Assembly (NCBI RefSeq): GCF_017565645.3
Contig: NZ_CP086137.1
Location: 186,001 to 250,000 of the forward strand
Direction of reading: 5' to 3'
Origin: Bradyrhizobium barranii subsp. barranii
GTDB taxonomy: Bacteria; Pseudomonadota; Alphaproteobacteria; Rhizobiales; Xanthobacteraceae
DNA length: 64,000 nt
Of the stretch, positions 38,343 to 48,097 are shown piece after piece (the first letter of the stretch is position 1; every line of letters begins with the position of its first letter). The notes under the pieces are model-generated. The model did no database searches. It saw only the letters and a program-made list of their open reading frames with translations, and was not told the origin of the DNA. The translations under genes were made by a program, and so were the position numbers.

Positions 38343-38765
38343 ATGCATCAAGACAGACATCAAGACGGGCATGATGCCGCCTCCTATCAGCGGATCGAGG
38401 TGATCACAGGGGAGAGGCGACGGCGCAGTTGGAGCGATGCGGAGAAGGCGCGGATCGTGGCCGAGAGTGCCGATCCGGAGACGAGCATTTCCGAGGTGGC
38501 TCGACGCAACGGGGTGAACCGGGGACTGCTCAGTGTGTGGCGGCGCCAGGCGCGGCTCGCGTCGAGCGAAGCGCCGCAGTTCGTGCAAGTCAGGCTCGAG
38601 GCCGCCGTCGAGGCGCAGCCGAACGCGATCGATAAGGCGCATGTTCTGACGGATCCGGCCGAGCGGATCGAGGTGATGATCGCGGGCGCGACGGTGCGCG
38701 TGCCCGTCGGCGTCGACGCCGCGACGCTGGAGCGCGTGCTGGCGGCGGTGAGATCGACGCGATGA
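38343..38765 (+). CDS. tnpA: IS66 accessory protein TnpA
   Basis: The 140-residue helix-turn-helix protein includes RRRSWSDAEKARIVAESADP and ISEVARRNGVNRGLLSVWRR, as in IS66 OrfA (transposase-8 family). It is required with TnpB for transposition. It overlaps tnpB by 4 nt. Confidence 0.93.
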   Translation: MHQDRHQDGHDAASYQRIEVITGERRRRSWSDAEKARIVAESADPETSISEVARRNGVNRGLLSVWRRQARLASSEAPQFVQVRLEAAVEAQPNAIDKAHVLTDPAERIEVMIAGATVRVPVGVDAATLERVLAAVRSTR

Positions 38766-39118
38766 TCTCTTTCGGTCCAATGGTCCGTGTGTTCGTCGCG
38801 ACGCAGCCGATTGACTTTCGTAAAGGCGTTCATGGCCTTGTCGCGCTGGTAGCGGAGGGATTAGGCGGCAAGCCCTACAGCGGTGACGTTTATGTCTTCC
38901 GATCGAAGCGATCGGATCGTTTGAAGCTACTGGTTTTTGACGGCTCGGGAATGGTTCTAGCGACGAAGTGGCTGGAGAATGGGGGCTTTGCCTGGCCACC
39001 TGTTCGCGAGGGTACGATGCCGGTGACGGGGGCGCAACTGGCGATGCTGATTGAAGGTCTTGCGGAGTGGTCGCGTGTGGTCCCGAAGGTGACGAAGCGG
39101 CCGACGAAGGTTGCCTGA
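38762..39118 (+). CDS. tnpB: IS66 accessory protein TnpB
   Basis: The 118-residue IS66 Orf2 protein has the conserved opening VRVFVATQPIDFRKGVHGLV and DVYVFRSKRSDRLKLLVFDG. Length and start are normal for the family. Its exact role in transposition is not known. Confidence 0.94.
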   Translation: MISFGPMVRVFVATQPIDFRKGVHGLVALVAEGLGGKPYSGDVYVFRSKRSDRLKLLVFDGSGMVLATKWLENGGFAWPPVREGTMPVTGAQLAMLIEGLAEWSRVVPKVTKRPTKVA

Positions 39119-39168
39119 AGCGTCTTGTTTTGCTGGCGATTGCGAGTGCGTTCGTGTAGCTCTGCGAT

Positions 39169-40719
39169 ATGGCGCTTCGCCCCGAAGATCTCCCCTCTGA
39201 CCCTGCGGCTCTTGCCGAGATGGTGCTGGCTTTCGAAGGCGAGAACGATGATCTGCGCGCAGAGATCGCCACGTTGAAGAGCCTGATCTTCGGCGCACGA
39301 TCGGAGCGCGCGGCGATCGTCTGCGCCGAACAGATCGCGTTTGATCTGGAACGGACCGCCGGCTCACAGCTCCCGGCCAATGACGACAAACCGGACGCGC
39401 CGCGGCCGGAGCGGCGCAAAGCGAAGCGCAACATCGGCGCGCTGCCGGCGCATCTGCCTCGGGTCGAGCGGGTGATCGAGCCGGCGTCCACGCTGTGCCC
39501 GTGCTGCACGGGTCAGATGCATCGGATCGGCGAGGAGAGCAGCGAAGCGCTCGATCGGGTTCCCGCGTGGCTGCGTGTGCTCCGCACGATCCGTCCAAAA
39601 TACGCCTGCCGCTCCTGTGAGGGCCCGATTGTCCAGGCCCCGGCACCGGCGCGGCTCGTCGAGGGCGGCATGGCAACGACGGCGCTGATCGCGCATATCG
39701 CCGCGGCCAAATATGCCTGGCAATCGACGCTCTATCGCCAGACGCAGATCCTGGCGGGTCAGGGTGTCGTCGTCGACCGTCAGACGCTGGCGCGCTGGAT
39801 GGGGAGCGCGGCGTGGCTGGTCAGGGGCCTCTACGATCTGCAACTGAAGACTATGCACGGCTTCGAGCGGCTGTTCTGCGACGAGACGCCGATGCCAGTG
39901 CTCGATCCGGGACGCGGCCGCACGAGGATCTGCCAGTTCTGGGCGCACGCGACGGACGATCGGGCGTGGAAGGGGCCGGCGCCGCCGGCGGTCGCCTACG
40001 TGTTCGCAGGTGGTCGCGGCAAAAAGGAGATCGTGGCGCAGTTAGCCGGCTTCGAAGGCGTGCTGCAAGTCGACGGCTATGCCGCCTACGCCTCGCTGGC
40101 GGGCGATGCGATGATGTCGGGCCAGATCCAGCTGGCGTATTGTCTCGTTCACGCGCGCCGCAACTTCGTGAGGGTGCACAAGACGACGAACTCACCCTTC
40201 GCCGCGGAGGTCATCGAGCGCATTGCGGCCGTCTACGCGATCGAGGAGAGGATCCGCGGTCTCGATGCTGGGGAACGCCGCGCGACGCGACAGGCCGAGA
40301 CGAAGCCGCTGATGGAGGCGTTGAGGGCCCGTCTGATCGCGGTGAAGGACGGGATCTCCCGCCGCTCGACGCTCATCAAGGCGATCGACTACATGCTCGA
40401 ACGCTGGCAGGGCCTGACGACGTTCCTGGATGACGGGCGGCTCGAGCCGGACACCAACACGGTCGAACGATCGATCAGGCCAATTGCGATCGGAAAAAAG
40501 AACTCGTTGTTCAGTGGTGACGAAGGCGGGGGCGAGACCTGGGCGATACTCGCTTCGCTTCTTAACACAGCGAAATTGAATGGCCTCGACCCCGAGGCGT
40601 ATCTCGTCGACGTTCTCGATCGCATGGTGAGCGGCGCCACGAAGACCAACCAGCTTCACGAACTTCTGGCCTGGAACTGGAAGGCCGCACGCGAAGCCGA
40701 AAAGCGGGCCGTGGCATGA
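39169..40719 (+). CDS. tnpC: IS66 transposase TnpC
   Basis: The 516-residue DDE transposase has an N-terminal leucine zipper (about residues 20-45), the Cys4 zinc ribbon (CPCC at 106-109, then CRSC), a catalytic Asp in FCDETPMPVLD, a second in LQVDGYAAYASL, and Glu in the DTNTVERSIRPIAIGKKNS segment. Intact. The stop overlaps the passenger gene start (ATGA). Confidence 0.94.
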   Translation: MALRPEDLPSDPAALAEMVLAFEGENDDLRAEIATLKSLIFGARSERAAIVCAEQIAFDLERTAGSQLPANDDKPDAPRPERRKAKRNIGALPAHLPRVERVIEPASTLCPCCTGQMHRIGEESSEALDRVPAWLRVLRTIRPKYACRSCEGPIVQAPAPARLVEGGMATTALIAHIAAAKYAWQSTLYRQTQILAGQGVVVDRQTLARWMGSAAWLVRGLYDLQLKTMHGFERLFCDETPMPVLDPGRGRTRICQFWAHATDDRAWKGPAPPAVAYVFAGGRGKKEIVAQLAGFEGVLQVDGYAAYASLAGDAMMSGQIQLAYCLVHARRNFVRVHKTTNSPFAAEVIERIAAVYAIEERIRGLDAGERRATRQAETKPLMEALRARLIAVKDGISRRSTLIKAIDYMLERWQGLTTFLDDGRLEPDTNTVERSIRPIAIGKKNSLFSGDEGGGETWAILASLLNTAKLNGLDPEAYLVDVLDRMVSGATKTNQLHELLAWNWKAAREAEKRAVA

Positions 40720-41366
40720 CGAAGCCGAAGCAAGGGCGGGGAACGCGAAAAGCACGCAAGACGACGATGGCGGACTATGCCATGTCGTTCGAACGGCTCG
40801 GGCAATGGATCAGCAAGCGCGCCAGGTCGCCGACGCTTCGGCATCCGCGGGCGACGTCGCTCTCCATGCTCGATGGCGCGGTGGCCGCGGTCGTCGCCGG
40901 GCCGGTCTCGATGGCGTCCGAGGAATGGGTGTGCCCGCTCCTCGGCGTAGATCCCGACGCCTTCAATCACGACACCGAGGAGTTCTCGGCAATCGCCGCC
41001 ACGCTGATGCGCCACAACGCTATCAGCGAGACGCTGTCGACGAGACCGGAGAGCTTCGAGCCGCTGTTCGTGCGATCACCGGACGGCGAAGTCGACCCGC
41101 AGCCCTGGTGCATGGGCTTCTACGCCGTCATGAAGCTTCGGCTTCTCGTCTGGTCGCGGCTTCTCCCCCCGAATGGAACCGAACACCTTATGCTGCGGCC
41201 GATCTTGGTCCATTGCATCGACGACGCCGGTCGACCCTTGCTACCCCCGGCCCGGCGCACGCTGGGAACGCAGCCCATCATCCAAAACGCCTGGCGCAAC
41301 ATTCCAGCAACCGTCGAGGCCCTCCGGCAGTTCTGGATGCCTATACGCTTCAAGCGCGGTGCGTAG
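40716..41366 (+). CDS. YecA/UPF0149-like passenger protein of IS66
   Basis: This 216-residue protein contains RHPRATSLSMLDGAVAAVVA and EEWVCPLLGVDPDAF, which match the helical UPF0149/YgfB-YecA fold found as a fourth gene in some IS66 elements. It lacks the SEC-A-like zinc tail of true YecA. The coupling ATGA to tnpC indicates it travels with the element. Role unknown. Confidence 0.8.
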   Translation: MTKPKQGRGTRKARKTTMADYAMSFERLGQWISKRARSPTLRHPRATSLSMLDGAVAAVVAGPVSMASEEWVCPLLGVDPDAFNHDTEEFSAIAATLMRHNAISETLSTRPESFEPLFVRSPDGEVDPQPWCMGFYAVMKLRLLVWSRLLPPNGTEHLMLRPILVHCIDDAGRPLLPPARRTLGTQPIIQNAWRNIPATVEALRQFWMPIRFKRGA

Positions 41367-41447
41367 GCCGTCCGCACCAAGTCCGTGGCTCCGTGGGCCT
41401 CTCGTACCGTTTACGTTTGATCGTATTGCACAGCCGAGCAACATTCG

Positions 41448-42200
41448 ATGAAACTTCACTGGCAAGTGACCGACGCGGATATTCAGCGTGTGAGGCGACT
41501 TATCGAACAGCAAAAGGGCAACGCTTTTGTTAAAGCTCGTCTCGAACGGAACTGTGCAGCCGTCAAGGAACCGATTGGACGAGCACGATTCTGGCAGCAA
41601 ATGGTGTGTATGCGGCTAACCTCGCAGCAAAACTCCAGCCCAAATGGTCCGGTTGCTCGGTTCTCCCGTCAGCAGCCATTTCTTTTGGGATACGACATCA
41701 TTAGCAAGAGCAATGACAGGGAAGGTCTTATCACTAGAGTACTCAACGAGTGGCGGGGCATACGACATGTGCCTACGATCGCCGATCAACTTTCGCACAA
41801 CTTTGCAATGCTCGAACAAGGAGAATGGGACCGATCATTGAATGAATGCAATCGTCTTACAACAAACGTATCCCGGGTAACGGAAATCGACGTGGCACGC
41901 TACATTCAAGATACTTTTTCCGGTTTTGGACCCAAGCAATCTCGCAATCTGCTTCAGTCTTTGTGGCTGACCCGGTACGAAATTCCAATAGATAGCCGAG
42001 TGATCGATTGGCTCAATGAGGAATTTCAATTTCCTGTTCGTCTTAGCTCAGAAGCTCTAAGCGATATCAATTACTATATTTTCGTTTCCGATGGCATTCA
42101 GGAGCTGTGCGAGAAAAGTGGCGTGATTCCCTGTGTATTCGACGCGGCAATCTTTGCGCTTAAGGACGGTGATAATTGGACAGCTGAAAACGCATTTTAG
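41448..42200 (+). CDS. HhH-GPD-like DNA glycosylase-fold protein
   Basis: This 250-residue protein has a helix-hairpin-helix with following helix, FSGFGPKQSRNLLQSLWLTR (residues about 157-176), then EIPIDSRVIDWLNE with Asp182 in the position of the catalytic Asp of HhH-GPD glycosylases. Lys163 aligns with the residue used by bifunctional Ogg-type enzymes. The N-terminal half (RARFWQQMVCMRLTSQQNS) resembles the start of the glycosylase fold. It is relatively AT-rich, isolated between IS66 and a DUF3800-like remnant, and probably part of a transferred defence or repair unit. Substrate unknown. Confidence 0.65.
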   Translation: MKLHWQVTDADIQRVRRLIEQQKGNAFVKARLERNCAAVKEPIGRARFWQQMVCMRLTSQQNSSPNGPVARFSRQQPFLLGYDIISKSNDREGLITRVLNEWRGIRHVPTIADQLSHNFAMLEQGEWDRSLNECNRLTTNVSRVTEIDVARYIQDTFSGFGPKQSRNLLQSLWLTRYEIPIDSRVIDWLNEEFQFPVRLSSEALSDINYYIFVSDGIQELCEKSGVIPCVFDAAIFALKDGDNWTAENAF

Positions 42201-42222
42201 TCCAATCCTCAATTTCGAGCTG

Positions 42223-42725
42223 TCAAACTGCTTGTGCGGTTTCAATACCGTTTTCGACTAGAAACGCTTTGAGCGCTTGGTACTTGGACTTGTAGTTCTC
42301 AATCCGGATTTCTTTGGGTCGGTAGCAAAAGCCTATCTCCGCCACAGCCCCCTTTCCTTCCTCACGGAAGAACAAAGGTTTGATTAAGCCGAGAAGCTTC
42401 TTTGCTGTTGGAAGATTATTAGTTTCGTTCCGGGTGAAAGCATTGATAGAAAACCGCAAGGAACCGATCACAATGTCCAAGACGCTCGAAAAGTGAGATT
42501 GTCCAACAGCGGAATAGTGAACGCCCACTATATTGTCCAACTTCATTTCCGACGAGAACGGCATACCTTTCAAACCTACCGCCATCTTCTCAACCACGTG
42601 TGCATCGACATTCGGGTCAGAAAACCTGTCGATCAGCACCAACCCCGCATCTTTCTTCCGATTGAGCAACCAGTCAAAGTGTGCGCAGATTGTGTTGATA
42701 CCATTGAGGCGCGCCGTATTTGGAT
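42223..42725 (-). pseudogene. DUF3800-like protein, C-terminal part
   Basis: The minus frame contains INTICAHFDWLLNRKKDAGL, VLIDRFSDPN and SHFSSVLDIVIGSLRFSINA, matching the second half of DUF3800 proteins (RNase H-like fold, often beside restriction or defence genes), and ends at TGA 42223. The 5' part is cut off by IS256 copy 1. It converges on the HhH-GPD-like gene with 22 bp between stops. The family call is moderate. Confidence 0.6.
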
Positions 42726-44123
42726 GAGCTATGGCGGAATCTGGGTGATGACGGTGTGAGGAAGGCGGCGTATCGAGGCGGGTGACGAGCCTGCCAGAAC
42801 CTCTCGAGGAGAGCGATACGCCATGACCGAGACTACCAATGTTCTTGCTTTCCGTCAGCCGTCCGCGGTTGATGATCCACTGACCGATATCGTTCGTGCC
42901 GGCGCGCGGGACCTGCTTGCCAGGGCGATCGAGATCGAGGTTGGCGCGTTTCTGGCCAGCACGGCCAATCTGACGCTGCCCGACGGTCGAGCGCGCCTGG
43001 TCCGACATGGGCACGGTCCGGTGCGCGAGATTGCGACCGGCATCGGTCCGGTGGAGGTCGCTCGTCCCAAGGTCCGCGACCGCGGAGCGAGCGGGCCAGG
43101 CGACCGCCTCCGCTTCAGTTCGGCAATCCTGCCGCTATGGGCGCGGCGGACGAAGAGCCTGGATGCCTTGATCCCGGTCCTCTATTTGCGCGGCATCTCG
43201 ACCGGCGACTTCCAGGAGGCGCTCTCGGCGCTGCTCGGCAAGGATGCGCCGAACCTGTCGCCTTCGGTGATCGCCGGCCTGAAGGCCGATTGGCAGGTCG
43301 AGTACGAACGCTGGCAGAGACGCGATCTGTCGGCGCGTCGCTATGTCTACATCTGGGCCGATGGCGTGTACCTGCAGGCCCGCATGGAAGATCACAGCGA
43401 ATGCATGCTGGTGCTGATTGGCACCACGCCGGAAGGCAAGAAGGAGCTGATCGGCTTCCAGGTCGGCGTGCGCGAGAGCGCGCAGAGCTGGCGCGAACTC
43501 CTGATCGACCTGCGGCAACGCGGGTTACGGATTGCCCCGCAACTCGCCATCGGCGACGGCGCCCTCGGCTTCTGGAAGGCACTGGACGAGGCCTTTCCCG
43601 GCACGCGGCACCAACGATGCTGGTGCCATAAAGTGAGCAACGTACTCGACAAGGTCGCCAAATCCGTGCAGGGCCCCATGAAGAACGACCTGCGGAACAT
43701 CTATCTGGCCCCACACCGGGCCGAAGCTGAAACCGCGATCGACGTCTTCGTCGAGAAATACCACGTCAAATACGGACGTGCGGTGGAGTGCCTGATCAAG
43801 GATCGCCATGCGCTGCTCGCCTTCTTCGACTTCCCTGCTGAGCACTGGATCCACCTACGCAGCTCGAACCCGATCGAGAGCGTCTTCGCCACGGTGCGCC
43901 ACCGAACGGTGCGGACTAGGGATCGCTGTCGCAACAAACTGCGAAGCTGATGGTGTTCAAGCTCATCGACGCCGCATCGAAGACCTGGCGGCGATTGAAG
44001 AGCACGAACCAGTTGCCGAAAGTCATCGCCGGTGTAAAGTTCATCGACGGAATCGAAGTCATTCCGAACACTGAAAGCCACGCCGCCTGATCAGGCCGCG
44101 TCACCCAAAATCAGCCATAGCTC
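42726..44123 (+). mobile_element. IS256-family (mutator) element, copy 1, defective
   Basis: This 1398-bp element has inverted ends starting GAGCTATGGC. It is nearly identical to copy 2 at 56959-58357, in opposite orientation, and one base shorter because of a deletion near 43918. The flanks do not share a duplication (TATTTGGAT versus TTTTTATAC), so it either lost it by rearrangement or was placed by recombination. Confidence 0.92.
42823..44090 (+). pseudogene. IS256 mutator transposase, frameshifted
   Basis: Intact copy 2 encodes 422 residues. Here a one-base deletion changes RTVRTKGSLSQQTAK into RTVRTRDRCRNKLRS and stops at 43950 (375 residues). The DDE core is present (D in YIWADGVYLQA, D in AIGDGALGFWK), but the C-terminal helical domain is lost. 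Probably inactive alone. Confidence 0.92.
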
Positions 44124-44352
44124 TTTTTATACTGAACGCATCTTGATCCCGCGCGAGATCATTCTTGCGATGGCTGTGTATAAATGCGTTGAGATTTGCG
44201 CCGGAGAGTACGACGTCTGGCTCGGAAAGCTCTGCGACGGGCCCGTACCCTTTTGATTGTCTCGCTTGTTGCGCGGGCGTTGAAATACCCCGCGCAGCCG
44301 CACCATCCTGGGACGAACGGAAATCCTCTACCTGAATCGCTTTTTGACCCAT
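44124..44352 (-). pseudogene. Unknown protein, N-terminal fragment cut by IS256 copy 1
   Basis: The minus frame from ATG 44352 reads MGQKAIQVEDFRSSQDGAAA and ends AFSIK at the IS border. Removing the IS would join it in frame to the DUF3800-like fragment (SIK-NPNTARLNG), but without any duplication, so the join may be chance. Family unknown. Confidence 0.4.
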
Positions 44353-44959
44353 GGCGATCGTACCTCGGCCCAGATCCAGAACAAAGATATCGTTACACGA
44401 TGCCTGGTAGATCCTCTCGCCATCGAGAATGGGTAATAACGTCCCATCTTACTTCATCGGTTGTGTATTTTTTTCATACCATCGTTCAGGTGCCAAATTT
44501 TTACGTCTCCGTGGCTCGACAAAGTAGCCACTTTTTGCCCAAGCAGACTGCGAAACTTCACCAGATAGAATTGCGGCTTTCTGACCTCACCAACCTGACA
44601 CCCCTGAAAGCGGTTCAAGGTCTGCCGTCTGACATGCGCCAGTAGCCTAGGTTGCGATCCATCCAGACGACGTCCGTTTTTCACCCAGAACTGACATGGA
44701 CTTGGGCAATCGCAAATCCTCATATAGGGACTCGCGCCGGACCTAGCCTATGACCGAAGTCATCGCGGCTAAGCTGTCATTGGCAAACCAACATACTACA
44801 GTTATTGAACCCCCAACGCTTGATGAACTCTCTGTTAATCATTCCGATAGTGGCACAACGCAGCTGCACGTAGAATAATCAGAACTCTGACCTTGCATAA
44901 CGGATCGGTTCTCAAGAAAGTGGTTCGGCTTATCTTCCCGCAAGTGACTGAGGCATCTA
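44353..44959. other. Relatively AT-rich gap with one unsupported ORF
   Basis: A minus-strand frame at 44454-44723 (LGQKVATLSSHGDVKIWHLN) loosely recalls a WD-repeat but is too short to support. The last 200 bp probably carry the promoter of the toroid-nuclease gene. No repeats were recognised. Confidence 0.3.
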
Positions 44960-46522
44960 GTGGACAATTTGAAGCGCGCCCAAGAAACGCTGCTGGCCGA
45001 CCAATTCAACTATGGAGAATGGGGCAAGTGTGAATCGCCGACCGCTGCGCGCGACCTTGAAATTTCCAGATTAAAGCCGAATTGCTTCTCGAGTAGCGAA
45101 GCAGCGTTCAGTTTAGTTGCTACGGGAGCTGCTGGTAACGAAGCGATCGCGACCTATTTGGATTGGGTCCAAAAAACGAGGTCTCCGGACGGCTGGTGGC
45201 ACAGTGCAGCGGGTTCCAAAGCGCCCAGCCAAAATGCTCCTGCTTGGGTACGTAATGTGCGCCACACGGCCATAGGAATCGACGTCCGCATTCTGGCAAA
45301 GCAATTCGACGGCGACGATTTGCGCAATATTGGGCCGTTGATCGCGTTGCAACTCTCGAACGGTGCCTTCCCGCAGTTTTCCGGCGGAGCCGCAGATTTG
45401 TGGTCTACCCTCTATGTTCTGAATCTTCTCATTACGGTGACCCACAACGATGAGGCTTGTCGAATTTCTCGTCCATCTAATGTCGTTCCGCGTTCATGGG
45501 AAGCGGAGCTACGTACCAAGATCGAGAAGAGCAGAGCTTGGCTCACAGACCAAGTTAAGGACGGCAATCATTGGGAGCTTCCCGACACTGATGCGGGCTG
45601 GGTAACGCAAGCTATTGCCGTCGAAATCGGAGCCCACCTTGCCCGAACTCGACCTGACGTATGCCCTGCGATCGGCCAGTTCTTGCTCGATTTGACTGAT
45701 CAAAACAATCCGAAGACGCTCTGGGCTCTTCTATGCGTGTGGATCGGCCTGAGTGCGAGCCAGCAATTGGAGCTGAAATCTCGCTTGGCGAAGTTCGTCT
45801 ACAGTGATCAAAGCGACACGCTGAGCATGGCGTGCTCCTGTCGTGTCGTTGCTTGTGATTGTGACCCTCTGTTTGTTCAGTACTACTTTGACGCGGCGCA
45901 TGGGCATTCAGCAGCGCTTCCGCGATGGGGCGGGTGGGACCGGACAGAATATGGCAAATGGAATGTGCTACGTGCGAACGCATCGCCAGCCGGCAATGCT
46001 ATGGCTCACGGCGCCGTCAGCACAAAAGCTGATTTATGGCTCACTGTCTCGGGATTGCTGAACGTTTATAAGGAAGGCATCGAAAAATCAGGCGATTGGC
46101 GCATACTTTGGACGGATTCGCATAGTCATACCGACGAAGCCGGTATCCAACGTCACTTTATGAGTGTTGCACGGGCCTTGGCTAAAAGCTGGGGCATTGC
46201 AGCGATACGAGAACCGGATACCGGTACTGGGCCAGTCGATTCTGAGTTTTCAAATGGATATGTCGCGCGCATTCATGTTGAGTTCAAGCGTATGGATCAT
46301 ACGAGAATCCAACACGGGCTAATGAGCCAACTGCCGTCGTATATGCAATCGGACGGCGTCGACTCCGGTATTTTTGTTTGCGTTGGTTTCGACGACGATA
46401 GCGAGGATCGTTATAGTCGGCTTGTGCTGCCCGCGCGTGATGCGGCCCGCTCGGCGAACTCCAATATCTGGCTCGAAACTATATATATCGATGCGCGTCG
46501 CCGTTCGAGCGCGTCGAACTGA
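44960..46522 (+). CDS. Alpha/alpha-toroid (terpene-cyclase-like) domain fused to PD-(D/E)XK nuclease
   Basis: This 520-residue protein starts GTG 44960. Residues about 1-280 form repeated helix pairs with DGWWHS, NGAFPQF and LPDTDAGWVTQA, the pattern of the squalene-cyclase/prenyltransferase toroid. A Cys-rich stretch (ACSCRVVACDCD, 291-302) and linker follow. Residues about 385-515 hold a PD-(D/E)XK-type core: Glu393 in a helix (TDEAGIQRHFMSVARALAKS), Asp427 in GPVDSEF, then HVEFK with Glu441 and Lys443, and GLMSQLPSYMQ. A nuclease behind a sensing toroid suggests a defence effector. No signal peptide. Convergent with an ATPase gene. I know no described system with this fusion. Confidence 0.75.
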   Translation: MDNLKRAQETLLADQFNYGEWGKCESPTAARDLEISRLKPNCFSSSEAAFSLVATGAAGNEAIATYLDWVQKTRSPDGWWHSAAGSKAPSQNAPAWVRNVRHTAIGIDVRILAKQFDGDDLRNIGPLIALQLSNGAFPQFSGGAADLWSTLYVLNLLITVTHNDEACRISRPSNVVPRSWEAELRTKIEKSRAWLTDQVKDGNHWELPDTDAGWVTQAIAVEIGAHLARTRPDVCPAIGQFLLDLTDQNNPKTLWALLCVWIGLSASQQLELKSRLAKFVYSDQSDTLSMACSCRVVACDCDPLFVQYYFDAAHGHSAALPRWGGWDRTEYGKWNVLRANASPAGNAMAHGAVSTKADLWLTVSGLLNVYKEGIEKSGDWRILWTDSHSHTDEAGIQRHFMSVARALAKSWGIAAIREPDTGTGPVDSEFSNGYVARIHVEFKRMDHTRIQHGLMSQLPSYMQSDGVDSGIFVCVGFDDDSEDRYSRLVLPARDAARSANSNIWLETIYIDARRRSSASN

Positions 46523-46681
46523 AGGGCGAAAAGCTGACGAGCCAGGCGCGCAATGTCGCGTTCTCGATTGGAAATCCTGCACCATGAAGCCGACGTCGAG
46601 CCTCGACTACTAGATGCCGCTTTTTGCGCGTCTAGCCGCCGAGTGACTACCCCGAGATATGTCGAGGACCTTCGATCAAGG

Positions 46682-48097
46682 TCATGCCGGAAGCAGCCGG
46701 GTGCACTCTTCAACGACATATTCGGGAACAATTTCAAATCTGTGTGGATTGAGCTGCATCACATACTCGTTCTCAATATGATAGGACTCATTGATGAATT
46801 TCCTGATCACGTCGTGATCATGCTCGCTACCCAGGATACGGAAAAGCTGAATCTTCTCGTAACCGACCGTGGTGGCATGGAACTTGGCTTTTATTGTCGC
46901 TACGCTCTTTGTGTCGGCGATCAGAATGTCATAATCGAACCCCGGCAAATGAACACAAATCTTGCTTTCGGCCTCGGCCTTTTCAGAAGCCGTCATAGGC
47001 CGGTTATCGGTTGCGCTTTGTATCGTGGGAACATCTCGCCGCTTGAAGAGGCTTGCGAGAAGATTGTATTCCAGCCCCATATCGTCTTGTAGCTCGAACT
47101 GGCGTCGAAGATAGATGGCCTGGAGCAGAGGATCGCTCAGCAACGCTATGTTGTCCTTACAAATCTTTGCAAAGGTCTGGATATCGTCTCGCTGTATTGG
47201 CACTTCGCTGATCACGCCAGCGCGAGATGAAAGAAACGCGGCGGACGGTCGGGCTGCCTGAAAGACGCTGCTCGTGCTCTTGATGACATCAATCGCCGGT
47301 TCGATGTCATGCGTCAGCATCAGCGTCGTCTTGTCTCTTAAGCTGGCTTTGATGTGACCGACCGCGCTCGCATCGTACTCTTTCTCAACGGCAAGTGCTG
47401 TATCCTTTTTCCCGGCTTCGGCCAGGGTGCTCGAGCAATAGGGGCAATTATCGCCCAGCGAGAGGAACTCGTTACCCTTGATCTGCCAGGAGATCCACTT
47501 AGCAGGCTCTTTGCTCTTGATGAATGTTTCGAACGGCTTCAGCACATTCGGGATGTTCGCAATCTTGTTTCCGGAACCGAAGGCCTTGTGGATCTTGCTG
47601 TTCTTCGCCAACGCACCGCTCTTAGACGGCTTACCGAAGGCCTCCCGCAACTCCATCAAGTCTTTGACGACTTGCCCGATATCAGCATTGTCCGCAAATG
47701 CTTGTCGAATGCCAGACAGCAGGTCATCGATCTCGGCCAGCTCAGTCAGGTATTCCGGCGTTCTGATGAAGATGTCAAAACTGTTTTTTACGACCTCGTC
47801 TTTCTGAAAGACGAATTGGTCGACATAGTCTTCATCGAACACCAGGGCAGATCTGAAGCTATCCGCACCTTCAACAGTTGGAGTTCCGGCGCCCGGAGTG
47901 CCACGATGCTTAAAGGGGATGAGGTCTTTGATGGAACCGTCGGCCTTGATATGGCTCACAATGGCTCGCGCCAGCGAGCTCTTGCCAAGCCCGTTAGGTC
48001 CGTACTTGATGTTGAGGGCCTGCTCCGTGATGCTGATCGCGGCCAGGTCTACGCTGTTACAGTTGGAAATCTTGATATTCAGAACAGCCAAGCTCAC
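46682..48097 (-). pseudogene. AAA_13/RloC-like ABC-type ATPase with internal deletion
   Basis: The 471-residue frame begins AVLNIKISNCNSVDLAAISI with Walker A GPNGLGKS (33-40), a FDEDYVDQFVFQKDEVVKN segment and a zinc-hook-like CPYC. Near residue 225 it passes abruptly from ...VGHIKA to SLRDKTTLMLTHDIEP. In intact relatives that H-loop segment follows the ABC signature and Walker B DDP, which are absent here. Thus an in-frame deletion probably removed the coiled coil, signature and Walker B, and ATP hydrolysis is unlikely. Start: GTG 48097 overlaps the upstream stop (GTGA); TTG 48091 has better AGGAG spacing. Confidence 0.72.

Larger units (their letters stand above)
38261..41407 (+). mobile_element. 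IS66-family element with four genes
   Basis: Inverted ends GTACGACGACCCCAC (left) and GTACGAGAGGCCCAC (right, read inward) enclose tnpA, tnpB, tnpC and a YecA-like passenger gene, each overlapping or close to the next. IS66 normally makes an 8-bp duplication, but the flanks here (CGATAGCG and CGTTTACG) differ, so the two sides may derive from different sites after a deletion or recombination. Confidence 0.88.

Noticed and set aside
38145..39509. 454-residue minus-strand open frame
   Set aside because: Opposite IS66 tnpA-tnpB-tnpC; low-complexity Arg/Ser/Pro composition typical of antisense GC-rich DNA.
44196..44645. 149-residue plus-strand frame
   Set aside because: No recognisable domain or ribosome site, and partly antisense to another candidate frame.
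44454..44723. WD-repeat-like minus-strand ORF
   Set aside because: Only a short GDVKIWHL resemblance; a single partial blade is not enough.
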